Source of the DNA: Planctomycetaceae bacterium
GTDB taxonomy: Bacteria > Planctomycetota > Planctomycetia > Planctomycetales > Planctomycetaceae
Length of the DNA stretch: 64,000 bases
Direction: 5' to 3'
Assembly: GCA_014762625.1 (NCBI GenBank)
Contig: JABURQ010000140.1
Location: forward strand, 21,879 to 85,878
Part shown: positions 9,644 to 20,368 of the stretch, one piece after another
Layout: each line of letters opens with the position of its first letter
Position numbering within the stretch: position 1 is the stretch's first letter
The notes under the pieces: model-generated
The model's database searches: none
Seen by the model: only the letters and a program-made list of their open reading frames with translations
What the model was told of the DNA's origin: nothing
Position numbers and translations under genes: made by a program

Positions 9644-10543
9644 ATGAAAATACGCTCGATCTCTGTTGGTCTTCTCCTGGCTTTCAGTCTCTCGGTCTCC
9701 GAAGCGCGCGAACCCGATACGACCGTCGATCTCTGGCCGAGTCTTCCCGCCGGTGAAACCGAAAAAAATACGGGCGAAGCTTTACCCCGCCGACCGAATG
9801 AAAATCCTCCCGCCACGCGCGTCAAAGACATCACCTTCCCGCGCTTGTTTGTTTACCAACCTCCGAAAGAAAATCGGAACGGCACTGCCGTCATCGTGTT
9901 TCCCGGAGGCGGCTACAATTACGTCGTGATGGATAAGGAAGGGTCGGAAGTGGCCGACTGGCTGAACCCGCTGGGCGTGACGGTCTTCGTCGCCCATTAT
10001 CGCACCAAGCGGGAGAGGAATGAACCCGATCCCTGGGTCCGACCGCTGGAAGACGGGCAGCGTGCAGTCAGCCTGATCCGGTCTCAGGCGAAAGACTGGG
10101 ATGTGGATCCCGGGCGGATCGGTGTGATCGGATTTTCCGCTGGAGGCCAGTGTGCGGCCCTGGTGACGACCCGATTCGGAGAGCGTCAATACGAACCGGT
10201 CGACGCTGTGGACAAAGTCTCCTGCCGGCCCGATTTCAGTCTGTTGTTGTATCCTGCGTATCTCGTTGACAACGAAGGCCATCTGGGCGAATCCGTCACG
10301 ATCACTAAAGAGACGCCGCCGACGTTTCTGGTACACACCCACGACGATCCAATCACCTCTCTCAGCAGCATCGAATTTTATCGGCAACTGAAACGGCATC
10401 AAATTCCCGCCGCGTTGCACATCTATAGTAACGGCGGTCACGGTTACGGCATGCGTCCCGTGGAGGGTTCGAATGTTGATACCTGGCCCGAGCGGGCGAC
10501 GGAATGGCTGAGATTGCGGGGATTGCTGGATATGTCGAAGTAA
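9644..10543 (+). CDS. secreted alpha/beta hydrolase, esterase/acetyl-xylan-esterase-like
   Basis: Alpha/beta hydrolase of the BD-FAE/acetyl-esterase type, probably removing acyl groups from polysaccharides outside the cytoplasm. A signal peptide (MKIRSISVGLLLAFSLSVSEA) supports the ATG at 9644 over the upstream in-frame TTG at 9626. Motifs seen: VDLWPSLPAGE after the signal, the oxyanion strand TAVIVFPGGGYNYVV, the nucleophile elbow GFSAGG, and the late acid and histidine segments THDDPITS and GGHGYGM. About 299 aa, normal length. It follows the haem protein with a 27-nt gap, so the two are probably co-transcribed. Confidence 0.88.
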   Translation: MKIRSISVGLLLAFSLSVSEAREPDTTVDLWPSLPAGETEKNTGEALPRRPNENPPATRVKDITFPRLFVYQPPKENRNGTAVIVFPGGGYNYVVMDKEGSEVADWLNPLGVTVFVAHYRTKRERNEPDPWVRPLEDGQRAVSLIRSQAKDWDVDPGRIGVIGFSAGGQCAALVTTRFGERQYEPVDAVDKVSCRPDFSLLLYPAYLVDNEGHLGESVTITKETPPTFLVHTHDDPITSLSSIEFYRQLKRHQIPAALHIYSNGGHGYGMRPVEGSNVDTWPERATEWLRLRGLLDMSK

Positions 10544-10766
10544 ACGACTCGTGCATCAAGACTTGCGCAAACTGTCATATTCGCGTTTGAGGTTGTCGTT
10601 TCAGCCTTGAAAACATGGATTTTTTTGAAATTTCCTCGGTCGGGAGATATACTGCAAGAACAGCGAAGAGCCCTCTTGTGGATATCGCATCCCGCATCAT
10701 CGCTGCCCGCCTCATCAATCCCACCTGCGAACTTTCAACTGCATTCCCGTTGAATTGAGAAGAATC

Positions 10767-13700
10767 ATGTATTGCCTGCGCTTCATCATGTTGTCGAGTC
10801 TGTTTGTCTTGACGCCGATCCTGAGTTCCTTCGGCGAGGATAAAGTACGCTTCGATCGCGACATCAAACCGCTGCTGTCGGATCGATGTTACCACTGCCA
10901 CGGTCCCGATCATCAACATCGCGAAGCCGATCTGCGGTTCGATCAAAAAGAGGCCGCGTTTGCCGATCGCGACGGTCATCCCGCTCTGGTTCCCGGCAGT
11001 CTGGAAAAGAGTGCGGTCTGGGAACGCATCACCAGCGACGATGAATTCGTCAAGATGCCTCCCCCCGACTCCAACAAGAAGCTGACTGCCACAGAAATTG
11101 AGTTGATAAAACGCTGGATCGAACAGGGAGCCGAGTGGAGCGATCACTGGTCGTTCGTGACGCCCGTCAAACCGGAGCCGCCCCAGGTCTCCGCCGACTT
11201 CGCGGTCCATAATCCGATCGATCAATTTGTCCTGCGGAAGCTTCAGGAACACGGCTTGAAGCCCTCTCCGGAAGCGGACCGACGAACCCTGATCCGTCGT
11301 CTCTCATTCGACCTCACCGGCTTACCGCCGACGCCTGCGGAAGTGAAAGCCTTTGTCGACGATCCGTCGCCGAATGCTTACGAGCGGCTGGTCGATCGTT
11401 TGCTCTCTTCGCCCCACTTCGGGGAGCGGATGGCGGTGATGTGGCTCGATGCAGCCCGTTACGGAGACACGAGCGTGTTTCACGCCGACGGTCCGCGCGA
11501 CATGTGGGCGTGGCGCGATCGCGTCGTTCAGGCTTACAACGAGAACATGCCGTTCGATCAGTTTTCCATCCTGCAGCTTGCCGGTGATCTCGTTCCCGAG
11601 GCGAGCGTGCACGACAAGATTCTGGCGGGTTTCAATCGCAACAACGGCACCACGGATGAGGGAGGAGCGATTGCCGAGGAGTATCGCGTTGAATATGTGG
11701 TCGATCGCGTGAAGACCACCTCGACGGTCTGGCTTGGTTTAAGCATGGAATGCGGACAGTGTCACGATCACAAATACGATCCTATCTCCCAGGAAGATTA
11801 CTATAAGTTCTACGCCTTCTTTAACGTCAGCGCCGATGCCGGAATGCAGACGCGTCGCGGAAACGCCACTCCGGTTCTGGAAATCCCCGATCCCGAAAAG
11901 CAGGAACGTCTGCCCCAGGTCGAACAGCAACTTGCCGAACTCAATCAACGCATCGACCAGCATCGCGAAACCGCCCGACAAGCGTACGCCGCATGGCTCA
12001 CCGCGAAAGAGAAAGAAGTCGCCGATAACCCGAACGGTTCCACTCCGACAGGAATGACGGTTCATTTACCGTTTGAGGACGGCGAAGGAAAAACGGTTGC
12101 GAATGCGGCTACTGCGGACAAGCCGGGAACGATCCAGGGGAACGCCCAATGGGTTGAGGGACGTTATGGAACAGCGCTCCAACTGGATGGATCGAGTTAT
12201 ATCGATCTGGGCGATCAGGGACGTTTCGAACGGACCGATTCTGTCTCGTACGGCGGTTGGGTCAAACTTCCCAAGAACGGGTCGGGAGCACTCATCGCCC
12301 GCATGGATGACGCCAATTCCTATCGCGGTTTCGATTGTCTGATTCAGGGAGGGAAAATCGCCCCGCACATCATCAATACGTGGCCGTCGAATGCAATTAA
12401 AGTCCAAACCAAGAAAGCGATCGCGTTCGAAGAATGGCAACATGTGATGGTGACGTACGACGGTTCCTCCAAAGCCCAGGGAGTCAAAATTTACGTCAAC
12501 GGTGAAGAATGGGATTGGGACGTCCAGCAGGACAGTCTGAAAGACACCATCATCACCGAGAAAACCTTGTTGGTCGGCAGCCGTCATCCAAGCAGCCGAC
12601 TGAAAGGCGAAGTGGACGACATTCGTTTCTATCCTCGCCAACTTTCGGAAACCGAAGTTAAGCAACTCGCGGGAGCCGATCCGATTCTGCCAATCTTGCA
12701 ACTCGCCGCCGAGGAGCGGACCGACGAACAGCAGAAAACGCTTTACGACTATTACCTCAATAACGTCGATGCGGAATTTCAGAAATTGACCGCTCAGCAA
12801 GACAAACTTAAAACACAAATCACGGAACTGAAAAAACCGCTGACGACCGTGATGATCATGACCGATCAGCCGAAACCGCGGGACACATTCGTCTTGATGC
12901 GGGGACAATATAACACCCCGACCGATCAGAAAGTCGAACCGGGCACTCCGGCGATGTTACCTCCGATGCCCGAGGACTATCCCCAAAATCGACTGGGGAT
13001 GGCGAAGTGGCTGTTTGCTCCCGAGCATCCGTTGACCTCGCGGGTCGCCGTCAATCGATACTGGCAAATGCTGTTTGGAACAGGTCTCGTCGTCACTCCA
13101 GAAGATTTCGGCTCGCAGGGGGAATACCCCACGCATCCCGAACTACTCGACTGGCTGGCGGTCGATTTTCGAGAAAACGGCTGGGACATTCAGCGGATGC
13201 TCAAACAGATCGTGATGTCTCATACCTATCGACAAACCTCACAAGTCACTCCCGAACGACTCGAAAAAGATCCCGAAAATCGGTGGCTTTCGAGATCGCC
13301 CCGTTTCCGGTTGCAATCGGAATTTCTGCGGGACAACGCGCTGGCTGTCAGCGGATTGCTCAACGACAAAATGGGCGGACCCGGCGTGAAGCCGTATCAA
13401 CCGCCGGGGCTCTGGGCGGAAGTGGGCCTCAGCGGACGACCGATCTTCAAACGAGACGACGGCCAGAAGCTTTATCGCCGCAGCCTGTATACTTACTGGA
13501 AGCGTTCGGCACCTCCTCCCAACATGCAGATCTTCGACGCGCCGACGCGCGAGAAATGTACGGTGAATCGGCCGCGCACCAACACGCCGTTGCAGGCGCT
13601 CGTGATGCTCAATGACGTTCAATTTGTGGAAGCCTCCCGGCAGATGGCAGCCCGCATGATTCAGGAGGGAGGACTCCTTCCCGATGAACGTTTGGAATAC

Positions 13701-13931
13701 GGTTTCCTGTTGACGGTGGCGCGACCTCCCAACGTTCAGGAGAAAAGTGTCTTTTCTCAGCTCTATCAACAAGCCGTCCAGCATTATCGCGAGAACCCCG
13801 ACGCCGCTCAGCAACTTCTGAGTCAGGGGGAATCGAACGTCCCGGACGGACTCGATCCGACCGAGCACGCCGCCTGGACGATTATTGCTTCCACCTTATT
13901 GAATATGGATGAAACACTGACTCGAAACTGA
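10767..13931 (+). CDS. planctomycete cytochrome (PSCyt1)-DUF1549-LamG-DUF1553 protein
   Basis: Large exported protein. It has a signal peptide, then a PSCyt1 haem c motif CYHCH (Cys41, Cys44, His45 from this start), the DUF1549/PSCyt2 domain (RRLSFDLTGLPPTPAEV ... WLDAARYGDT ... CGQCHDHKYDP, a second CxxCH), an inserted LamG/concanavalin-like domain at about 430-630 (FEDGEGKTVANAA ... SVSYGGWVKLP ... YVNGEEW), and the C-terminal DUF1553/PSD1 domain (NRYWQMLFGTGLVVTPEDFG ... FDAPTREKCTVNRPRTNTPLQAL). The biochemical role of this family is not established. It is followed by a DUF1501 gene, the standard partner. ATG 10767 is preferred to the in-frame TTG at 10755 because it gives a normal signal peptide. 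The LamG insert suggests carbohydrate contact. Confidence 0.93.
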   Translation: MYCLRFIMLSSLFVLTPILSSFGEDKVRFDRDIKPLLSDRCYHCHGPDHQHREADLRFDQKEAAFADRDGHPALVPGSLEKSAVWERITSDDEFVKMPPPDSNKKLTATEIELIKRWIEQGAEWSDHWSFVTPVKPEPPQVSADFAVHNPIDQFVLRKLQEHGLKPSPEADRRTLIRRLSFDLTGLPPTPAEVKAFVDDPSPNAYERLVDRLLSSPHFGERMAVMWLDAARYGDTSVFHADGPRDMWAWRDRVVQAYNENMPFDQFSILQLAGDLVPEASVHDKILAGFNRNNGTTDEGGAIAEEYRVEYVVDRVKTTSTVWLGLSMECGQCHDHKYDPISQEDYYKFYAFFNVSADAGMQTRRGNATPVLEIPDPEKQERLPQVEQQLAELNQRIDQHRETARQAYAAWLTAKEKEVADNPNGSTPTGMTVHLPFEDGEGKTVANAATADKPGTIQGNAQWVEGRYGTALQLDGSSYIDLGDQGRFERTDSVSYGGWVKLPKNGSGALIARMDDANSYRGFDCLIQGGKIAPHIINTWPSNAIKVQTKKAIAFEEWQHVMVTYDGSSKAQGVKIYVNGEEWDWDVQQDSLKDTIITEKTLLVGSRHPSSRLKGEVDDIRFYPRQLSETEVKQLAGADPILPILQLAAEERTDEQQKTLYDYYLNNVDAEFQKLTAQQDKLKTQITELKKPLTTVMIMTDQPKPRDTFVLMRGQYNTPTDQKVEPGTPAMLPPMPEDYPQNRLGMAKWLFAPEHPLTSRVAVNRYWQMLFGTGLVVTPEDFGSQGEYPTHPELLDWLAVDFRENGWDIQRMLKQIVMSHTYRQTSQVTPERLEKDPENRWLSRSPRFRLQSEFLRDNALAVSGLLNDKMGGPGVKPYQPPGLWAEVGLSGRPIFKRDDGQKLYRRSLYTYWKRSAPPPNMQIFDAPTREKCTVNRPRTNTPLQALVMLNDVQFVEASRQMAARMIQEGGLLPDERLEYGFLLTVARPPNVQEKSVFSQLYQQAVQHYRENPDAAQQLLSQGESNVPDGLDPTEHAAWTIIASTLLNMDETLTRN

Positions 13932-13950
13932 TTGTGATGGAATGTCGCGT

Positions 13951-13973
13951 AGGCCGATGGGAATTGTCGGCCT
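13951..13973. other. small hairpin between cytochrome and DUF1501 genes
   Basis: AGGCCGA and TCGGCCT form a 7-bp stem with a 9-nt loop 19 nt after the stop of the DUF1553 gene. There is no clear T run, so it could modulate or protect the transcript rather than end it. Weak evidence. Confidence 0.3.
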
Positions 13974-14045
13974 GCGATTTCACCCACCTGATTTCCCATG
14001 CAGAATACAATCTGCTCGACAGTCACTGATGCAGGAAACAGAACC

Positions 14046-15506
14046 ATGGACCCGCAACTCGAATTCAATCGTCAAATGACGCGACGTCAACTCCTCTCGC
14101 ACGGTCGTAGCGGACTCGGAGCGGCTGCGTTGGCGACGTTACTGGACGCCGATCTCGGACAGGCTTCCGCCGCGGAAAAAAGCACACAGGGGTTGCCCGA
14201 TCTGCCGCATTTTCCACCCACCGCGAAACGAGTGATCTATCTGTTTATGGCGGGCGGTCCGAGCCATATCGATATGTTCGATTACAAGCCCGCCATGCGT
14301 AAGATCCACGGGACCGAACTACCCGAATCCATCCGCCAGGGCCAGCGATTGACCGGCATGACCAGCGGCCAGAAATCATTCCCCTGCGTCGCGCCGATGT
14401 TCAACTTCACGCAAGAGGGCGAACGCGGAACGTGGATCAACGCCGAACTGCTTCCGCATACCGCGAAGATTGCCGATGACATCGCCATCATCCGCACGAT
14501 GAATACGGAAGCCATTAACCATGACCCGGCGATTACCTACATAAATACGGGAACGCAACAACTGGGACGACCGAGTTTTGGTTCCTGGCTCAGTTATGGG
14601 TTAGGATCGCCTAATCAGGATTTACCCGCCTACGTCACCATGATTTCCGTCGGGGCGAAACCGGGACAGGCTTTGTACTCCAGGATCTGGGGGAGCGGTT
14701 TTCTCCCTTCCAAGCACCAGGGAGTTCAATTCCGAAGCGGTGCGGATCCGGTGCTCTATCTCTCGAATCCGCCGGGCGTCAGCAGCGACCTGCGTCGCAA
14801 GATGCTCGACAGCCTCGCGCAGGTCAACGAACAGAATTACAACAAGTTCGGCGATCCCGAAATCCAGGCCCGCATCTCGCAGTACGAAATGGCGTATCGG
14901 ATGCAGACCTCGGTCCCCGAACTGATGGAGATCAACGACGAACCGGAATCGACCTTCGATCTCTACGGTCCCGACTCCAAAAAGCCGGGAACGTTTGCCG
15001 CGAACTGCGTCCTCGCCCGGCGGCTCGCCGAACGGGGAGTTCCGTTTGTGCAACTCTTCCATCGTGGTTGGGACCAGCACGGCAACCTGCCGAATGAGAT
15101 TCGCAAGAACGCGCTCGGCACCGATCAGCCCGCTGCGGCGCTGATCAAAGATCTGAAGCAACGCGGGATGCTGGAGGATACGGTCGTGATCTTCGGCGGC
15201 GAATTCGGACGTACGATTTACAGCCAGGGTAAACTATCGAAAGACAACCACGGTCGCGATCACCACGGTCGCTGCTTCTCGACCTGGGTGGCCGGGGGCG
15301 GTTTCAAGCCGGGCATCGATTACGGTTTAACCGATGATTACTCATACAATATTCTGGAAAACCCGGTGCATATCAACGACCTCAACGCTACGGTGTTGCG
15401 AACACTCGGAATCGACCACAACCGATTCACGGTCAAATATCAGGGACTCGATTGGAAGCTGACCGGCGTCGAAGGTGCGAAAGTGATTGACGGCCTGTTG
15501 GCCTGA
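14046..15506 (+). CDS. DUF1501 protein, Tat-exported (pair 1)
   Basis: DUF1501 protein, distantly related to the alkaline-phosphatase/sulfatase superfamily; function unknown. The N-terminus has a twin-arginine signal ([20 protein letters not shown]). Sequence features of the family are [42 protein letters not shown] and [19 protein letters not shown]. The metal ligands cannot be assigned with certainty, but the Asp/His-rich segments lie where they are expected. ATG 14046 is chosen because it places the Arg pair close to the N-terminus; an in-frame ATG at 13998 would add 16 residues. It forms a pair with the preceding cytochrome-DUF1549 gene. Confidence 0.92.
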   Translation: MDPQLEFNRQMTRRQLLSHGRSGLGAAALATLLDADLGQASAAEKSTQGLPDLPHFPPTAKRVIYLFMAGGPSHIDMFDYKPAMRKIHGTELPESIRQGQRLTGMTSGQKSFPCVAPMFNFTQEGERGTWINAELLPHTAKIADDIAIIRTMNTEAINHDPAITYINTGTQQLGRPSFGSWLSYGLGSPNQDLPAYVTMISVGAKPGQALYSRIWGSGFLPSKHQGVQFRSGADPVLYLSNPPGVSSDLRRKMLDSLAQVNEQNYNKFGDPEIQARISQYEMAYRMQTSVPELMEINDEPESTFDLYGPDSKKPGTFAANCVLARRLAERGVPFVQLFHRGWDQHGNLPNEIRKNALGTDQPAAALIKDLKQRGMLEDTVVIFGGEFGRTIYSQGKLSKDNHGRDHHGRCFSTWVAGGGFKPGIDYGLTDDYSYNILENPVHINDLNATVLRTLGIDHNRFTVKYQGLDWKLTGVEGAKVIDGLLA

Positions 15507-15529
15507 CTGGAAACAGAAAGCTGAGATCC

Positions 15530-18500
15530 ATGACGCATGGTGTCACCGACGAGTTGATTCGACGGATCAGCGCACACGTTCTCCTGACTCTGCTCTTGGC
15601 GGCTTGGCCCTCTTCGGCACTCGCGAAGGAGACGGTCGATTATACCCGCGATGTTAAACCGATCTTCGCGCGAAAATGCTATGCCTGCCACGGCGCTTTG
15701 AAGCAGGAATCTTCCCTGCGACTCGATACGGTCCCTTTGATGAAACGCGGGGGCGACAGCGGCCCCGCTTTGAAAAGCAACTCTCTGGACGAAAGCCTGC
15801 TCTGGCAACGCGTCAGTTCGCGGGAAGAGTATGAACGCATGCCACCCGAAGGAGAGCCGCTTTCCGATCGGGAACAGCAACTCGTCAAACAGTGGATTCT
15901 GGCAGGAGCCAACTCCCCCGCCGACGAACAGCCGCAAACCGATCCCACTCAGCATTGGTCCTTTCAGCCTTTGCAAACGATCGAACCTCCCGCCGGCGAC
16001 GGGCATCCCCTCGATCGCTTCATTACCCGAAAACTGGAATCGACGGGGCTCAAGCTTTCTCCGCCGACCGACAATACGACTTTAGTTCGGCGTTTGTACC
16101 TCGATCTTCACGGTCTGCCTCCCTCTCCCGAGGATCTCGAACTCTGGTCGAAAAAAGTCGAGACTCCCGCAGGACGCCGCGAACTGATCGATCATCTTCT
16201 GGACAGCCCCCGCTACGGCGAACGTATCGCCCAGTTCTGGCTCGATCTCGTCCGTTACGCCGATACGCACGGCTTTGAAGTCAACACCCCCCGTCCGAAC
16301 GCCTGGCCTTATCGCGACTATGTGATCCAGGCCTTCAACGACGACAAGCCCTACAATCAGTTCATTAAAGAGCAACTTGCCGGAGACCGGTTCGACGCGG
16401 ATGAGGCGACCGGGTTTCTTGTGGCGGCGGCCGTGCTGCTGCCGGGACAAATCGGTAAAGACGACGCTTCCAAACGCCTCGCCCGACAGGACGCCCTCGA
16501 TGAAATGATCGTCGGGACGGGGGCTTCCTTTCTGGGACTGACCATTGGTTGCGCTCGTTGTCACGACCATAAATTCGATCCCGTCGATCAGGAGGATTAC
16601 TACGCGTTACAGGCCTTCTTTGCCGGTGTCGAATATGGGGACCGTCCCATCAAAGACGAAAATTATCGGCAGAAGCTCGCCGAGGCGGAATCGCTCTCTC
16701 CGCGAATCGAGGAGTTGGAAACGCGTCTCGTTTCTGCCCAGCCTCGGGCCTTCGCAGGCGAAACTCTGATCATCGATGACGAGGATCTCGAACGTGTCAC
16801 GATTCTCAAACCAAAAAATGGACACGGGACGAATCCGGACGGGACGCAACGCGGCTACAAGAATGATCCCGGCGACCTCGACCGCATGCCCAACCTGAGT
16901 GAGGGGCGTTATACCTGGTGGGACAACAATCCCGGCGAAGACGTTTTCACTTGGAATCCCAGTACGAAAGGTCGTTTTCGCGTCTGGATCTCCTGGGGCG
17001 TTCACGGCAGCGGCGTTCATACGCGCGACGCTCGCTACGTTCTCGATCGGGATGGCAACCTGGAGACAAAAGACGATCAAACCGAAATTGCCCGGGCCGA
17101 CCAGTATTACTTCAAGGGCCAAACCGAAGGAGAGTCCGAACAGAAACCGCGTTGGAGCGGCTTGCTCGATGCGGGAGTTCATGAGTTCGAGGAAGATTCC
17201 AGACTGATCCTGCGCGGCGGCGACACGGGAACCGGTATCACTGCCGATGTGCTCGTGATGCAGGAGGAACTGACCACGTCTCAACCTGTCGGTCAACTTC
17301 CGAAACTAAGAACCCCGGTTCAGTTCGATCGGAATACCGAATCCTTTCCTCCCACCGAAGCCCGATTCGTCAGATTCACGACGTTTGAAACCACGAACAA
17401 TAATCGCTACGAACCCTGTCTCGACGAACTGGAAGTCTTCACCAGCGGACCGAAACCGATCAACGTCGCACTCGCCGATAACGGTACGGTTCCGACCTCC
17501 TCCGGCAACTATTCCAACACCGGCCGTCATCAACTGAAACACATCAACGACGGCAACTACGGCAATGAGAAAAGTTGGATTTCGAGTGAGAAGGGTGGCG
17601 GCTGGGTGCAGTTGGAATTCCCCGCAACAGAGACCATCGATCGGATTGTCTGGGGACGGGATCGAAACGGAAAATACCAGGATCGCTTACCTGTCAACTA
17701 TGCGATCGACGTTTCCGTCAATGGAAAAACCTGGACCACCGTTGCCAGGTCTGAGGACCGGCTTCCTCCAGGCACGCCCTACAGTGAAACCAACCTGGCG
17801 GTCTGGAATGCTCCCGCAGAAGAGCGTGATAAACTCCGCGACACGATCGAAACAGTCAAACAGCTCCGGCAACGGCAGGAAACTCTTCGCCAGCCAAAAC
17901 TGGTTTACGCGGGGCAATTCCGGGAACCCGACGACACCCATCTCTTGAATCGTGGCGATCCCGAACAACCGCTGGAGCCAGTCAATCCGCACGTCCCGCA
18001 GGTGCTCTCAGAAGTGTCATTGTCGGCGGATGCGGAAGAGTCCGAACGCCGACTCGCATTGGCGAACTGGATCGCGTCTCCTGAAAATCCTCTCACGGCA
18101 AGAGTGATGGTGAATCGCCTCTGGCAGATGCACTTCGGTCGCGGGATCGTCGAAACTCCCAGTGACTTCGGAATGAACGGAGCCCGACCGACTCACCCGG
18201 AACTGTTGGATTGGTTGGCGAACAGGTTTATTGAAAGCGGCTGGTCGGTCAAGGAAATGCACCGTCTGATTTTGACGTCCCGGACCTATCAACAATCGTC
18301 ACGCATTCAAGAACACGCCCAGAAAATCGACGCGGATTCCAGGCTGTTGTGGCGATTTCCCACGCGTCGCCTCGAAGCCGAAGCGATTCGAGACAGCATG
18401 CTCGCCGTCAGTGGGGAACTGAATCTGAAAATGGGAGGTCCCGGCTTTGACTTTTTCAAAACACGGGGCGGACTCTCCGGTTTTCCGCCGGTCGAAGAAT

Positions 18501-18877
18501 TCGGTCCCGATAAACTCCGTCGCATGATCTACGCACATAAAATCCGCATGGAATCAGTCCCGGTCTTCGGTGCGTTCGATTGTCCCGACGCGGGACAGCC
18601 GACTCCCGAACGGTCTCAATCGACTACCGCCATCCAGGCGCTCAACCTGTTCAATAGCGAGTTCGTTTACGATCGCGCAAAGGCCGTAGCCGATCGCATC
18701 CGGACAGATTGGGGTGACGACGTCGATCGGCAAGTGACCGAGACGTTTCGCCTGCTGCTGGGCCGCGAGCCGAGCGAGGTTGAGTTTGAGTCGTCGAAAG
18801 CGGCGGTCGCGAAATCCGATCTCGCAACTCTGGCCCGCGTATTGTTTAATAGTAATGAATTCCTGTTTCTTCCGTGA
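15530..18877 (+). CDS. planctomycete cytochrome-DUF1549-DUF1553 protein with discoidin-like domain
   Basis: Second large PSCyt1/PSD1 protein, 1115 aa. Signal peptide about residues 10-33 ([16 protein letters not shown]); PSCyt1 haem motif CYACH (Cys50, Cys53, His54); DUF1549 with [32 protein letters not shown] and [11 protein letters not shown]; a long central region with an F5/8-type (discoidin-like) domain at about 600-755 ([26 protein letters not shown] split over the start, later [15 protein letters not shown]); C-terminal DUF1553 with [20 protein letters not shown] and [14 protein letters not shown]. It differs from the first copy in having the discoidin-like module where the other has LamG. 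It lies 23 nt after the DUF1501 gene and abuts the next one, so all four form one operon. Confidence 0.92.
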   Translation: MTHGVTDELIRRISAHVLLTLLLAAWPSSALAKETVDYTRDVKPIFARKCYACHGALKQESSLRLDTVPLMKRGGDSGPALKSNSLDESLLWQRVSSREEYERMPPEGEPLSDREQQLVKQWILAGANSPADEQPQTDPTQHWSFQPLQTIEPPAGDGHPLDRFITRKLESTGLKLSPPTDNTTLVRRLYLDLHGLPPSPEDLELWSKKVETPAGRRELIDHLLDSPRYGERIAQFWLDLVRYADTHGFEVNTPRPNAWPYRDYVIQAFNDDKPYNQFIKEQLAGDRFDADEATGFLVAAAVLLPGQIGKDDASKRLARQDALDEMIVGTGASFLGLTIGCARCHDHKFDPVDQEDYYALQAFFAGVEYGDRPIKDENYRQKLAEAESLSPRIEELETRLVSAQPRAFAGETLIIDDEDLERVTILKPKNGHGTNPDGTQRGYKNDPGDLDRMPNLSEGRYTWWDNNPGEDVFTWNPSTKGRFRVWISWGVHGSGVHTRDARYVLDRDGNLETKDDQTEIARADQYYFKGQTEGESEQKPRWSGLLDAGVHEFEEDSRLILRGGDTGTGITADVLVMQEELTTSQPVGQLPKLRTPVQFDRNTESFPPTEARFVRFTTFETTNNNRYEPCLDELEVFTSGPKPINVALADNGTVPTSSGNYSNTGRHQLKHINDGNYGNEKSWISSEKGGGWVQLEFPATETIDRIVWGRDRNGKYQDRLPVNYAIDVSVNGKTWTTVARSEDRLPPGTPYSETNLAVWNAPAEERDKLRDTIETVKQLRQRQETLRQPKLVYAGQFREPDDTHLLNRGDPEQPLEPVNPHVPQVLSEVSLSADAEESERRLALANWIASPENPLTARVMVNRLWQMHFGRGIVETPSDFGMNGARPTHPELLDWLANRFIESGWSVKEMHRLILTSRTYQQSSRIQEHAQKIDADSRLLWRFPTRRLEAEAIRDSMLAVSGELNLKMGGPGFDFFKTRGGLSGFPPVEEFGPDKLRRMIYAHKIRMESVPVFGAFDCPDAGQPTPERSQSTTAIQALNLFNSEFVYDRAKAVADRIRTDWGDDVDRQVTETFRLLLGREPSEVEFESSKAAVAKSDLATLARVLFNSNEFLFLP

Positions 18878-18882
18878 TCGCC

Positions 18883-20349
18883 ATGCACAACTCGCACGAC
18901 AATATGACGCCCCTGGGACGTTCGTTTCTGGATCGTCGCGATTTTTTGGGCCAGACCCTGACCGGGTTGTCGTCGGTGGCGTTGACTTCGTTACTCGATC
19001 AGGATCGGCTGCTGGCGGAGGGGCCGAAAATCGACCCCCGACATCCGCACGCACCCCGAGAGGGACACTACGACGCCCAGGCGAAAAACGTTCTCGTCAT
19101 CTTTTGTGCGGGAGCCTGCAGTCAGCTCGAAACCTACGACTACAAACCGGCTCTCATCAAGCACGATGGCCAGCCCTTTGAAGGAGGACCGCCGGTCACC
19201 TTTCAGGGGCCGGCCGGAAATCTCGCCCGCCCGCAATATGAATTCCGTCCGCGGGGTGAAACCGGCAAGATGGTCTCCGACATGATTCCCCATCTGGGGG
19301 ACATCGTCGATGACATCTCCTTCATTCACACGCTGACCAGCAAATCCAATACGCACGGCCCCGCGGAAAACTTTCTCTCGACCGGATTCATTCTCGACGG
19401 TTTTCCCAGTATGGGAGCCTGGACCACTTACGCTCTCGGAACGGAAAACCAGAATCTTCCCGCGTTCGTTGCCATTCCCGATCCCCGCGGCGTTCCGCAG
19501 GCCAGCGTCAACAACTGGGGACCCGGGTTTCTGCCGGCCGTGTTTCAGGGAACGCCGTTCAGTACGACCGAGCCGATCCGCAATCTCCAGCCCCCCACGT
19601 CGGTATCCGACCAACAGGATCAAACAGCCCGCGACCTGCTCAAGCTGATCAATCGGGAGCATCTCAAACGGAATCCGGGCGACAGCGACCTAGCGGCCCG
19701 CATCGCCAGTTACGAGCTCGCCGCCCGCATGCAGCTTTCGGTCCCCGAGATCAGCGACCTCTCAACCGAAACGAAAGAAACGCTGAAGCTCTACGGAGCC
19801 GATTCCAACAACGAAAACAAAGCCGCCTTTGCGCGGAACTGCATTCTGGCGAGGCGACTCATCGAATCGGGAGTCCGCTTCGTGCAACTCTTCAACGGTG
19901 CCTACGCAAGCGGTGGGGCGCTCAACTGGGACGGCCATCAGAAACTCAAGGAACAGTACGACGTTCACGCCGAGATTATGGATCAACCGGCAGCCGCACT
20001 CTTCAAAGACATGAAGCAGCGCGGTTTACTGGACGACACGCTGGTCGTTTGGTGTACCGAATTCGGTCGCATGCCGATGTTCCAGAAAGGGGCCAAAGGT
20101 CGCGACCACAACCCGCAAGGCTTTACCGCCTGGCTCGGCGGCGCGGGCATCCAACCGGGTGTTTCGTACGGCCAGACCGACGAACTCGGCTTCAAAGCGG
20201 TCGAGGATGTTTCCAGCGTTCACGATCTGCACGCCACCATGTTGCACCTTCTCGGTCTCGACCACACGCGGCTCACCTACCGTCATAACGGTCTCGACCG
20301 ACGTCTGACCGACGTCCACGGCCACGTCGTCAAAGAGATCCTGAGTTGA
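18883..20349 (+). CDS. DUF1501 protein, Tat-exported (pair 2)
   Basis: Second DUF1501 protein, partner of the preceding DUF1549/DUF1553 gene. A twin-arginine signal ([20 protein letters not shown]) is followed by family motifs [66 protein letters not shown] and [15 protein letters not shown]. The stop of the upstream gene (18875-18877) is 5 nt before this ATG, and an overlapping GTG at 18874 is also in frame, so translation is probably coupled. Its sequence belongs to a different DUF1501 subgroup from the one at 14046, fitting two separate gene pairs rather than a recent duplication. Confidence 0.92.
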   Translation: MHNSHDNMTPLGRSFLDRRDFLGQTLTGLSSVALTSLLDQDRLLAEGPKIDPRHPHAPREGHYDAQAKNVLVIFCAGACSQLETYDYKPALIKHDGQPFEGGPPVTFQGPAGNLARPQYEFRPRGETGKMVSDMIPHLGDIVDDISFIHTLTSKSNTHGPAENFLSTGFILDGFPSMGAWTTYALGTENQNLPAFVAIPDPRGVPQASVNNWGPGFLPAVFQGTPFSTTEPIRNLQPPTSVSDQQDQTARDLLKLINREHLKRNPGDSDLAARIASYELAARMQLSVPEISDLSTETKETLKLYGADSNNENKAAFARNCILARRLIESGVRFVQLFNGAYASGGALNWDGHQKLKEQYDVHAEIMDQPAAALFKDMKQRGLLDDTLVVWCTEFGRMPMFQKGAKGRDHNPQGFTAWLGGAGIQPGVSYGQTDELGFKAVEDVSSVHDLHATMLHLLGLDHTRLTYRHNGLDRRLTDVHGHVVKEILS

Positions 20350-20368
20350 TTCGTTTCCCGGTCCGGAT

